From Bacteroidota bacterium (GTDB taxonomy: Bacteria; Bacteroidota; Bacteroidia; Chitinophagales; Chitinophagaceae): DNA of 11,706 nt. Of this stretch, positions 5,774-11,706 are shown piece by piece. Both the position numbers and the translations under genes were made by a program. Below the pieces are notes generated by a model. That model was given only the letters and a program-made list of their open reading frames with translations. It was not told the DNA's origin and searched no databases. The stretch spans positions 1 through 11,706 of the forward strand of contig JAPLER010000101.1 of assembly GCA_026391115.1 (NCBI GenBank). Reading direction: 5' to 3'. Within the stretch, counting starts at the first letter, position 1. Each line of letters begins with the position of its first letter.

Positions 5774-6208
5774 ATGAACGAGAAACTTTTATATCGCACT
5801 GCCTACACTGGCACAAAAAGCTTCACCCAACAAGATGTTAAAACAGCCAATGCTACAGGCTTTGGTGCAGCAGCAGATGATTTTATGGAGCGTGGTATAG
5901 ATTTAAACGAAGAGCTCATTAACAATAAAGCTGCAACCTATTTTTTTAGAATGAATAGCGATGCTATGGAACAGGTAGGTATATTTAAAGGCGATGTATT
6001 GGTAGTAGACAGAAGTTTAAAGTTACTGAATGGAAAAGTTATTGTAGCAGCAGTAAATGGAGAGTTAATTGTTAGACGATTTGAAAAAGAGTTGAATAAA
6101 GCCACCCTATCTGCAACCAATAAAAAGTTTAAAGATATTGTACTAGACGAGTTTACCGAATTTAACTGTTGGGGTATGATTACCTATGTTATTCATAGAG
6201 TAAACTAG
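5774..6208 (+). CDS. UmuD-like S24 family protein with substituted catalytic dyad
   Basis: The 144-aa product aligns ungapped with E. coli UmuD as I recall it, from the cleavage site through the active region. ATGFGAAADDFMERGIDLNEEL corresponds to the UmuD stretch containing Cys24-Gly25, then 'ATYFFRMNSDAM' to 'ATYFVKASGDSM', 'GDVLVVDR' to 'GDLLIVDS', and 'VAAVNGELIVRRF' to 'IAAVDGEFTVKKL'. In this alignment the nucleophile Ser60 is Ala64 (GCT, 5963-5965) and the general base Lys97 is Arg101 (AGA, 6074-6076). The residues at the cut site are Thr28-Gly29. Known: UmuD is cut at RecA filaments to activate the UmuC polymerase, and uncut UmuD has checkpoint roles. Inference: self-cleavage is probably lost while the fold and dimer remain. 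There is no DNA-binding N-terminus, so it is not a LexA repressor. No umuC is adjacent; the next gene converges from the right after 20 bases. Confidence 0.85.
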   Translation: MNEKLLYRTAYTGTKSFTQQDVKTANATGFGAAADDFMERGIDLNEELINNKAATYFFRMNSDAMEQVGIFKGDVLVVDRSLKLLNGKVIVAAVNGELIVRRFEKELNKATLSATNKKFKDIVLDEFTEFNCWGMITYVIHRVN

Positions 6209-6228
6209 ATATGCTTTATAAATAACAT

Positions 6229-7776
6229 TTACCTGTGTTTGCTGTTAAGATACTTGTCATAAATAATGGTACCCATTGGTTTATCATACACTTTACTCTC
6301 TACCCATGATACAATGTCTAAGTATGCAAAAGCCCTTGTTTCAAAACGGTTCTTCTCTAGGTGTTTAATCTTCTCCAAAAGCTTCTCAAATTCAGGTTTT
6401 AGTTTTCGTGGAGATATATTAAAAGTATCTCTTAAAAACCTGAATATAGCCTCTTCAACAACTGTTAAGTTTTTCATTTTAGCCATAAATCTATACACCG
6501 ATTTTATTAACGATTCTATAATTTCATCATTACCCAATTCGTAGTGACACATTAAATGCAGCAGGCGTGCATAGCATTGCAAATCATATCGTAAATCGGC
6601 ATTGCTATTAATAATAATATTCAAATAATCCAACGCTTTGTCGTAGTTATGATTACCAAAATACAACATCGCAATTTTGTAGTTAAACACAACTATTCGA
6701 TGTCTATCAACAAATAATTCATAGTCTTTCAACTCCTCTTTTAAATCGTTTATAAGCAACACACCTTTGTCAAAAGTACCCATCATTAGGTGCTGATTAA
6801 TTTTAGCTGCATTAATATAAATTGCTGTGTGCACTCTAAAGTTATCGTAACGATTGGCAATGGTTGTTGTTGCAAAACTTTCAAGAATTTGCAACACTTT
6901 TTCAAATGTTTCAAAACTTCGTAAATCAAACAAAGCATTTAATAGGTTATGCAAGCCCTTAATGTAATGTCCAGTCTCTACTTCAATCATAATCTTATCT
7001 TCATTAAAAAGATTGATTAGTTTTTGACTGTATCTGTAATACATTAAAAAATCTTGACGAATAAAAGCATACCAGCAATAGCTCTGGTAGAAATATAGCT
7101 TCTCATAAAACCCCTGAACAGCATTTTCATTAGGGGGTACATTACTTTTAAAATAAGCTTTTATGTCTTTTTCATCTTCTTCGTTTCTAGCATGTCCATA
7201 TTGCACATACCAGCGATACAGCATTAATGTAAGATTGGATAAACGAGTAACCCTATCAATATGCCCACTTATTTCAAGAGCTTCTTTGGCAAGCGTTTCA
7301 GCTTTTTCTAATGGGCTTCTTGTTATGTGTAATGTTTCAATCTTTTTTTCTAAAGAAATAACTTGTGCAAGAGCATTTATTTTTTGGCTAGAGCGTGCTA
7401 ATTCTTTTGCCTTTTCTATTATTTTAAGTGCTTGCAACTTTAGTCCTTTATTATATAATAAGCGAGCAAAATCAAGATACTCACTTAGTTGCAAGTCAAT
7501 ATTATCAGTGGTTTTAAGTAATCTTAACGATGAAAGTATTTCTTTATAAAGATGGGATTTTAAATTAGCTAGCTGTACTTTTTGAATAGAGGGTGTTTTT
7601 TTAAGCACTAGTTTTTCATCGTACTCTTCTAGTTTATCCAAGGCATCAAAAAGTTGTACTATTTTCAATTCATTATTATTAGAACTACGCTTTATATAAA
7701 GTTTAAAATGCCTCTTTTCTGCCTTTTGCAGCGACTTAATTAATTGAAATAGTATATCAGTATTTTTATTGGGCAT
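6229..7776 (-). CDS. 515-aa alpha-helical repeat protein (TPR-like), Bacteroidota type
   Basis: The product is almost entirely helical, with Leu/Ala/Tyr patterns of TPR-like pairs (for example GLKLQALKIIEKAKELAR near 110 and HNYDKALDYLNIIIN near 385). It starts 'MPNKNTDILFQLIKSLQKAEKRHFKLYIKR', a basic helical N-terminus I associate with uncharacterised proteins of this phylum. There is no signal peptide, membrane segment or enzymatic motif, so it is probably a cytoplasmic scaffold or protein-binding factor. The substrate or partner is unknown. It stands as a single minus-strand gene, with a 321-bp leader region to its right that also contains a plus-strand candidate RNA. It converges with the UmuD-like gene, leaving only 20 bases and no visible terminator between them. 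Confidence 0.85.
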   Translation of the reverse strand: MPNKNTDILFQLIKSLQKAEKRHFKLYIKRSSNNNELKIVQLFDALDKLEEYDEKLVLKKTPSIQKVQLANLKSHLYKEILSSLRLLKTTDNIDLQLSEYLDFARLLYNKGLKLQALKIIEKAKELARSSQKINALAQVISLEKKIETLHITRSPLEKAETLAKEALEISGHIDRVTRLSNLTLMLYRWYVQYGHARNEEDEKDIKAYFKSNVPPNENAVQGFYEKLYFYQSYCWYAFIRQDFLMYYRYSQKLINLFNEDKIMIEVETGHYIKGLHNLLNALFDLRSFETFEKVLQILESFATTTIANRYDNFRVHTAIYINAAKINQHLMMGTFDKGVLLINDLKEELKDYELFVDRHRIVVFNYKIAMLYFGNHNYDKALDYLNIIINSNADLRYDLQCYARLLHLMCHYELGNDEIIESLIKSVYRFMAKMKNLTVVEEAIFRFLRDTFNISPRKLKPEFEKLLEKIKHLEKNRFETRAFAYLDIVSWVESKVYDKPMGTIIYDKYLNSKHR

Positions 7777-7888
7777 CGTAATCTTTTTTGTTTAAAATGC
7801 AACACCACAAAGGGTTTTAACATTTTTTTAATAGGTTTGATATAGTAAAAGAAACCAATATTTGTTTTTTAAGTGTTCCAACAAATAT

Positions 7889-7896
7889 TAGTTTTG
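7889..7896 (+). promoter_or_regulatory. -7 promoter element of the candidate small RNA
   Basis: TAGTTTTG matches TAnnTTTG exactly. A TTTG at 7861-7864 could be the -33 partner, but the 24-base spacing is a little long. Transcription would start near 7903 on the plus strand, where no protein gene follows for the rest of the window. Confidence 0.4.
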
Positions 7897-7913
7897 TTCT
7901 ACAAAGTTCAAAA

Positions 7914-8017
7914 ATGGTAAGCAATCGAAAGAGAAGCTATCGTTAAAGGCTCAAAACAAATTTTACAGTTCTAACAGAACTAGAACTTTTTCATATGGCA
8001 AGCAATCGTTAGAGGCT
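7914..8017 (+). repeat. direct repeats within the candidate small RNA
   Basis: ATGGTAAGCAATCG (7914-7927) and ATGGCAAGCAATCG (7995-8008) differ at one base. AAGCTATCGTTAAAGGCT (7934-7951) and AAGCAATCGTTAGAGGCT (8000-8017) differ at two. The right-hand copy looks like a fusion of the two left-hand motifs with the stretch between them removed. Confidence 0.7.
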
Positions 8018-8046
8018 GCTCTGTTTCTACAGAGGAGCCCTTTTTT
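8014..8046 (+). terminator. strong intrinsic terminator, plus strand
   Basis: GGCTGCTCTG (8014-8023) pairs with CAGAGGAGCC (8030-8039), 9 of 10 positions, across a TTTCTA loop. C and six T (8041-8046) follow. The T tract is on the plus strand only. The nearest upstream plus-strand gene ends at 6208, about 1.8 kb away, which is why a local transcript is proposed. Confidence 0.8.
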
Positions 8047-8097
8047 ATTTAGGCGTTGCAAATTAAGTGCAACAATTAATATTATCCTAATTTTTTG

Positions 8098-9087
8098 TTA
8101 TAATTTATAATACTCTCCAACAGTTAGTTTAAATACTTTGTTCTGTTGCAAGGTTTCAAATGCGTTTGCTTCAACCTTATGTGCATCTACCCAAATTTTA
8201 TATTGTATAGGATTTAGTACTACTCCAAACAACCATTGATTATAAGCATCAAACATTCCTTGTTGTATTAAAAAGCGTTGGTGTTCAAATAATTTATACG
8301 GAAGTGTTTCATTATTTTTTTCATAGAACCAACTCAAAATAAATTTTGTTCTAATAGCTGTAAGCGTATTAACAATAAGTGTTTCATTGGTATTACCAAT
8401 AGTTTCTATCACTTTTTTTTCAAATTTATTTTTACTGTTTATTGATAGGCTTGATTGATATAATATTTTCCTATATGCATCAATGATAGCTTGCTTTACT
8501 TCTGCTGTTTTTACAGTGTAGCTCTCTAAGTTCACAAAAACTTCTCCATAAATAGCTGCCCAAAATGGTTGACTATAGCGAGAATAATACATTGCAGCAT
8601 TATAGTAATTAGTTGCATAGTTTGGGTCTGATTCTATTCCTTTTTCCCAATATTTTACAGCACTGTCTGTTTGATTTTGAGCAAAAAACAGCTCGCCTAT
8701 TTCATTATAAAAAAAACCAGCATTATTAAATTTTACTATAGCTTCTCTATACGTTTTATTACAATCTTTTGTCAATCCCAAAGCCTTGTAGTTCATTCCT
8801 AATATTTGATAAATCTGGTCGTCTGTTGTAGAGTCTTTAATTAATTGCTTAGCAATTTCTATGCTTTTTTTATAATCTTTTTTATAGTAATTAGCAAAAG
8901 CATAATCTTTTTGTGCAGCAATATTATTGGGTTCGTTAAGTAGTAATTTGTATAAAACTAGTGTTGCATTCTCGTAATCACCTTCTTTCATTAAACTTTT
9001 TGCAGTGTTGTATAGGTCTTGCTGTGGTTGAGCTACAGCAAAACTTAAAATAAAAAATAAAAGGCAAAAAGTAAAAAAATGTTTCAT
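8098..9087 (-). CDS. secreted tetratricopeptide repeat protein
   Basis: The 329-aa product has a clean signal peptide (about residues 1-19, MKHFFTFCLLFFILSFAVA) with cleavage before Gln-Pro-Gln. TPR motifs run from about 22 to 195: 'DLYNTAKSLMKEGDYENATLVLYKLLLNEPNN', 'YKKDYKKSIEIAKQLI', 'YQILGMNYKALGLTKDCNKTYREAI' and 'FYNEIGELFFAQNQTDSAVKYWEKGIESDPN'. The C-terminal 130 residues are helical and aromatic-rich with no clear repeat. TPRs bind proteins; the location is periplasmic or outer-membrane-associated. The partner is unknown. It has its own -7 promoter match and an intergenic repeat in front, so it is probably separate from the upstream serC group. A role in envelope assembly is possible but unsupported. 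Confidence 0.88.
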   Translation of the reverse strand: MKHFFTFCLLFFILSFAVAQPQQDLYNTAKSLMKEGDYENATLVLYKLLLNEPNNIAAQKDYAFANYYKKDYKKSIEIAKQLIKDSTTDDQIYQILGMNYKALGLTKDCNKTYREAIVKFNNAGFFYNEIGELFFAQNQTDSAVKYWEKGIESDPNYATNYYNAAMYYSRYSQPFWAAIYGEVFVNLESYTVKTAEVKQAIIDAYRKILYQSSLSINSKNKFEKKVIETIGNTNETLIVNTLTAIRTKFILSWFYEKNNETLPYKLFEHQRFLIQQGMFDAYNQWLFGVVLNPIQYKIWVDAHKVEANAFETLQQNKVFKLTVGEYYKL

Positions 9088-9094
9088 ATTATAA

Positions 9095-9244
9095 ATACCA
9101 CAAAGGTGCTAATGCACAATGTTTTTTGTTGAATAGAATTACAAATATAAAATGGTGCTAACGCAACTGAAGTTAGATGCTACTACCAATGCTTGGACAA
9201 AAAAATCATTTGCGAAATAAATATTATTCGTGCATTAGTGGTAT
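9095..9244. repeat. 150-bp intergenic region bounded by a 15-bp inverted repeat
   Basis: The right end GTGCATTAGTGGTAT (9230-9244) is the exact inverse of two left blocks, ATACCAC (9095-9101) and TAATGCAC (9110-9117), which are separated by 8 extra bases. Inside, GGTGCTAATGCAC (9105-9117) is partly repeated as GGTGCTAACGCAAC from 9154, and CTAAC (9158-9162) pairs with GTTAG (9172-9176). GTGC-TAAT-GCAC (9106-9117) is itself a small hairpin. The right end belongs to an 'ATTCGTGCATTAGTGG' type motif that I associate with intergenic repeats in this phylum (recollection). It lies between the end of the DUF1015 gene and the start of the TPR gene. Confidence 0.65.
9142..9149 (-). promoter_or_regulatory. 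-7 promoter element for the TPR gene
   Basis: On the minus strand TATATTTG matches TAnnTTTG exactly, 54 bases before the ATG at 9087. No good TTTG partner lies at the usual distance; a TTG lies slightly too close. It sits inside the inverted-repeat region at 9095-9244. Confidence 0.4.
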
Positions 9245-9249
9245 AGAGT

Positions 9250-10476
9250 CTAAATTAAATGTGTTAACAAGCCATCTCGCAACTTTGGTTCAAACCAAGT
9301 GCTTTTTGGTGGCATTACATTGCCACTATCTGCAATATTAAAAAGTTGATCCATACTTACTGGGTACAAACTAAATGCAGCAACCATTTCACCACTATCA
9401 ACCCTACGTTCTAACTCTTCAATTCCACGAATGCCACCAACAAAATCTACACGTTTATCTGTGCGTTGGTCAACAATATTTAATAATGGTGTAAAAATAT
9501 TATTTTGCAGAATACTTACATCTAACACTCCAATTGGGTCTTTGCTAAAAGTATTTTCTCGTGCTGTAAGTTTATACCAACTGCCGCCAATATATAAGCC
9601 AAAAGTATGTGGTTGTATGGGTTTAAAGCCTTTGTCTAATTTTCTTGAGATAAATTTTTCGGAAAGTTTTGTAAGAAAATCGTCAACACCTAATCCATTC
9701 AAATCCTTTACAACTCTATTATAATCCATAATGTGCAATTGGTTTGCAGGAAACAGTGTTGTTAAAAAATAGTTACTTTCTTCTGATTTATTTGCTCCCA
9801 TTGCTTGTCTTACTTTAGCAGCACTTGCAGCCCTATGATGTCCATCTGCTATATATGTATTAGGCACTTGATGTGCAAAAAAATTTGTAATAGCAGCAAT
9901 GGTTTCATCATCATTTACTACCCAAATTTTATGTATCACGCCGTCTTCTGCAATAAAATTATAAATGGCTGTTTTTGTACATTTCCAGTTTTCTATTAAG
10001 GTATCTAATTCATCTACATTTCTATATGCAAGAAATACATTGCCAGTTTGAGCACGTGTTGTTTTAATATGATTTATTCTATCTAACTCTTTTTCTGGCC
10101 TAGTAAATTCATGTTTTTTTATGATATCTTTTTCATAATCATCAACACTGCTAACACACACCAAACCTGTTTGCACTTTGCCATTCATCATTAGTTGATA
10201 AATATAGTAGCAAGATTTATTTTCATTAAACAATACATCTCTACTTATAAATGCATCTAAATTTTCTTTCGCCTTATCGTATACTTGTTGTGTATGAATA
10301 TCAATATTATCTGGTAAACTTACCTCGCTTTTAGTAATATGTAAAAATGAATAAGGATTACCTTGTACTTCAATTTTTGCTTCAGCACTATTTAATACAT
10401 CGTAGGGGCGACTAGCTACTTGCTTTGCAAATTGTGCTTGTGGACGTAGTGCTTTAAAGGGTTTAATATTACTCAT
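9250..10476 (-). CDS. DUF1015 family protein
   Basis: The 408-aa product has the DUF1015 hallmarks: the start 'IKPFKALRPQ...ASRPYDVL', a central 'NTYIADGHHRAASA' (about residues 208-221), and 'IVDQRTDKRVDFVGGIRG' (about 335-352). Length is normal. The biochemical role is not established. In many genomes the gene sits beside serC and serA, which has led to the idea of a serine-related kinase or accessory function. Here it is downstream of serC with a DinB-type gene between, consistent with that context. There is no signal peptide, so it is cytoplasmic. It starts 43 bases after the DinB-type gene, with no terminator between, so it is likely in one transcript with it. Confidence 0.93.
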   Translation of the reverse strand: MSNIKPFKALRPQAQFAKQVASRPYDVLNSAEAKIEVQGNPYSFLHITKSEVSLPDNIDIHTQQVYDKAKENLDAFISRDVLFNENKSCYYIYQLMMNGKVQTGLVCVSSVDDYEKDIIKKHEFTRPEKELDRINHIKTTRAQTGNVFLAYRNVDELDTLIENWKCTKTAIYNFIAEDGVIHKIWVVNDDETIAAITNFFAHQVPNTYIADGHHRAASAAKVRQAMGANKSEESNYFLTTLFPANQLHIMDYNRVVKDLNGLGVDDFLTKLSEKFISRKLDKGFKPIQPHTFGLYIGGSWYKLTARENTFSKDPIGVLDVSILQNNIFTPLLNIVDQRTDKRVDFVGGIRGIEELERRVDSGEMVAAFSLYPVSMDQLFNIADSGNVMPPKSTWFEPKLRDGLLTHLI

Positions 10477-10519
10477 AATTGGGTATTTGTATTGATTACT
10501 TAGTTATTTAAAACTACTA

Positions 10520-10972
10520 TTACTTTTTAATGTCGTTAATAATTTTTAAATGATGTTTGGTATGTATTTGTATAAACTTTATTGCTTCATTTAATTTTAA
10601 ATCTCCAAAAAAAGGATGTTTGAAAAATTGATTTTTCGCAATAATATTCAACTCTTTAATACTCCTTTTTGTTGTTACTAAATGTTGCATTAAAGTTTCT
10701 TTTGTAAATAAGTTTGGTTCAACATTTTTAGGATTTTTTGCTTTTCCTCTTGGAATTTTACCTGTAAAAAAAACAATATATTTTATGGGTTTAAAAGTAA
10801 ATGAATACTGATTGGGATTAGATTGTTTTAATATATTTATAATTTGATTAATAACTAAAAAAGTATGTTCTAGGTGCCAACCAATTGATGAAGCAGAAAC
10901 CTCTTTTTTAATTAATTCTTGATCTTGAATTTTTGACTCTAATTCATCTAATAGTACATCTAATTGTTCCAT
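10520..10972 (-). CDS. DinB-superfamily (DUF1569-type) protein
   Basis: The 150-aa product has the four-helix layout of DinB/YfiT proteins. The N-terminal helix carries SIGWHLEHT (His33, His36), the middle has a basic loop (TGKIPRGKAKN), then 'KHPFFGDLKLNEAIKFIQIHTKHHLKII' includes His137, His140 and His141. His from the first and last helices usually bind a divalent metal in this superfamily; the 'HPFFG.L...' run points to DUF1569. Such proteins are thiol- or metal-dependent enzymes of diverse or unknown substrate. It lies 14 bases after serC and 43 before the DUF1015 gene, so an operon is likely. Its position where serA is often found is unusual. Despite the family name it is unrelated to the DinB polymerase. 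Confidence 0.8.
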   Translation of the reverse strand: MEQLDVLLDELESKIQDQELIKKEVSASSIGWHLEHTFLVINQIINILKQSNPNQYSFTFKPIKYIVFFTGKIPRGKAKNPKNVEPNLFTKETLMQHLVTTKRSIKELNIIAKNQFFKHPFFGDLKLNEAIKFIQIHTKHHLKIINDIKK

Positions 10973-10986
10973 TTTGTAATTGAGTT

Positions 10987-11706
10987 TTATCCTTTTTTGT
11001 TAGCAAATTCTTTCATCAAATCACAAATAGCATTTACACTTTCAATTTCTAGAGCATTATACATACTTACTCTAATACCTCCAACTGTTCTGTAACCTTT
11101 TACACCTATCATTCCATTTGCAGTACATAAATCTAAAAACTCATTTTGAATGTTTTCATCTTTTATAAAAAAAACAGCATTCATATTGCTTCTGTCTTCT
11201 TTTACAATTGGGCAATCAAATATAGGTAATGCGTCAATAGTATTATATAGCAAACTTGCTTTTTCAATACTTCGCTTTTCCATTTCTGCTAAACCACCTT
11301 CTTTTATTATCCATCTTAGTGTAAGTAAAGAAACATAAATTGCAAAAACTGGCGGTGTGTTTAATAAACTATTGGCTTCAATATGATTTCTATAATCTAA
11401 AATTGTTGGTATTTTACGTGCTGTTTTTCCAAGCAATTCTTTTTTTATTACAACAAGATTTACACCAGCCGCACCCATATTTTTTTGAGCCCCAGCATAA
11501 ATTAAATCAAATTTATTAAAATGCAATTCTCTACTAAAAATATCGCTACTCATATCTGCAACTATTGGCACAGTTGTATTTGGAAAGCTATGCCATTGTG
11601 TGCCTTCAACAGTATTATTGGTTGTAAGATGCAAGTAATTTGAGTTTGCAGGCAATTCAAATTGCTTGTTGATGTAAGTATATTTTTTATCTTTTGAAGA
11701 CGAGGC
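10987..11706 (-). CDS. serC: phosphoserine aminotransferase, 5' part beyond the window
   Basis: The frame is open to the window edge, giving 239 C-terminal residues of about 355; the first third is missing. It makes O-phospho-L-serine from 3-phosphohydroxypyruvate and glutamate, using pyridoxal phosphate, in serine synthesis; in some bacteria it also acts in PLP synthesis. Signatures seen: 'TTNNTVEGTQW', the cofactor-ring Asp in 'VADMSSDIFSR', the Schiff-base Lys in YAGAQKNMGAAG (codon 11482-11484), and the C-terminal 'GVKGYRTVGGIRVSMYNALE'. A TTG at 11653-11655 is an ordinary Leu codon and not a start. It is first of the visible operon serC, DinB-type, DUF1015. No serA is present downstream; it may lie upstream or elsewhere. 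Confidence 0.96.
   Translation of the reverse strand, partial: ASSSKDKKYTYINKQFELPANSNYLHLTTNNTVEGTQWHSFPNTTVPIVADMSSDIFSRELHFNKFDLIYAGAQKNMGAAGVNLVVIKKELLGKTARKIPTILDYRNHIEANSLLNTPPVFAIYVSLLTLRWIIKEGGLAEMEKRSIEKASLLYNTIDALPIFDCPIVKEDRSNMNAVFFIKDENIQNEFLDLCTANGMIGVKGYRTVGGIRVSMYNALEIESVNAICDLMKEFANKKG

Larger units (their letters stand above)
7903..8046 (+). ncRNA. candidate orphan small RNA of about 144 nt
   Basis: The unit has a promoter match just upstream, a strong intrinsic terminator at its end and no plus-strand protein gene on either side, so it is not a leader or tail of one. Internal structure: AGTTCT (7967-7972) pairs with AGAACT (7976-7981) over a 3-base loop, and AAAGTTC (7903-7909) can pair with GAACTTT (7983-7989). 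AAGCTATCGTTAAAGGCT (7934-7951) recurs with two changes at 8000-8017. GGCTC in the first copy (7948-7952) could also pair with GAGCC of the terminator, giving an alternative fold. I do not recognise it as tmRNA, SRP or RNase P RNA; a 6S-type RNA is not excluded but the ends do not pair as expected. The start is approximate. Confidence 0.5.
7777..8097. other. 321-bp intergenic region holding a plus-strand orphan transcription unit
   Basis: Both flanking genes are on the minus strand. The leader of the 515-aa gene occupies the left part (about 7777-7860; no exact TAnnTTTG seen there). The middle and right hold a plus-strand promoter match, direct repeats, hairpins and a strong plus-strand terminator. 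A further perfect inverted repeat, GTTGCA (8055-8060) with TGCAAC (8068-8073), lies 24 bases past the stop of the TPR gene. It lacks a T tract on the minus strand. Confidence 0.75.

Noticed and set aside
5774..6208. LexA repressor
   Set aside because: There is no N-terminal helix-turn-helix; length and alignment fit UmuD.
7163..7549. 128-codon plus-strand frame
   Set aside because: It is antisense to the 515-aa helical protein, with Ser/Leu/Phe-rich shadow composition and no start context.
11653..11655. TTG as the start of serC
   Set aside because: The SerC reading continues upstream to the window edge, and about a third of the protein would otherwise be missing.
1..11706. CRISPR array, tRNA, rRNA, transposase or phage genes
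   Set aside because: Looked for regularly spaced repeats, cloverleaf ends and family motifs; none seen.

Overview
The window suggests a low-GC member of the Bacteroidota, probably near the Chitinophagaceae. The evidence is: two secreted proteins with type IX secretion (T9SS) C-terminal sorting domains, AT-rich leaders without Shine-Dalgarno motifs, three matches to the Bacteroidota -7 promoter element TAnnTTTG, and several small conserved-looking proteins typical of that phylum. There is no rRNA, tRNA, CRISPR array, integrase or transposase. Most genes are ordinary chromosomal ones. The unusual material lies in one gene and in the intergenic stretches.

Layout, left to right. Positions 1-1799 (+) hold the end of one T9SS-exported protein and, 9 bases on, a complete T9SS-exported protein with two DUF1566 domains. 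Positions 1800-2192 have no confident gene, but contain a 63-codon open frame running on past the DUF1566 stop, a 21-bp tandem repeat with hairpins, and a minus-strand gene-like remnant. A small lipoprotein gene (2214-2618, +) carries its own -7 element and is followed by hairpins. It converges on an SPL/PA0069-type radical SAM gene (2902-3957, -). A 313-bp gap follows, dominated by a long imperfect inverted repeat with a 55-aa reading frame inside. Next come three minus-strand genes: a 2H phosphoesterase, a 96-aa conserved-type hypothetical and a 114-aa unknown. Divergent from the last is a UmuD-like S24 protein (5774-6208, +).

From 6229 to the end every confident gene is on the minus strand: a 515-aa helical-repeat protein, a secreted TPR protein, and a probable operon read right to left as serC (cut by the window edge), a DinB/DUF1569-type protein and a DUF1015 protein. 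serC supplies O-phosphoserine for serine and possibly pyridoxal phosphate synthesis. DUF1015 genes are often found beside serC/serA, so this is probably a serine-related unit, but serA is not here.

Three points deserve attention. (1) The UmuD-like protein aligns without gaps to E. coli UmuD from the cleavage site through the catalytic region, yet the catalytic Ser reads Ala and the catalytic Lys reads Arg, and no umuC lies beside it. (2) An orphan plus-strand transcription unit sits between two minus-strand genes (about 7889-8046): a -7 promoter match, internal direct repeats each holding a tiny ATG-to-stop frame, and a strong intrinsic terminator. It looks like an undescribed small RNA. (3) Several intergenic inverted-repeat elements (4026-4129, 9095-9244, 1942-2000) look like dispersed repeats rather than random sequence.
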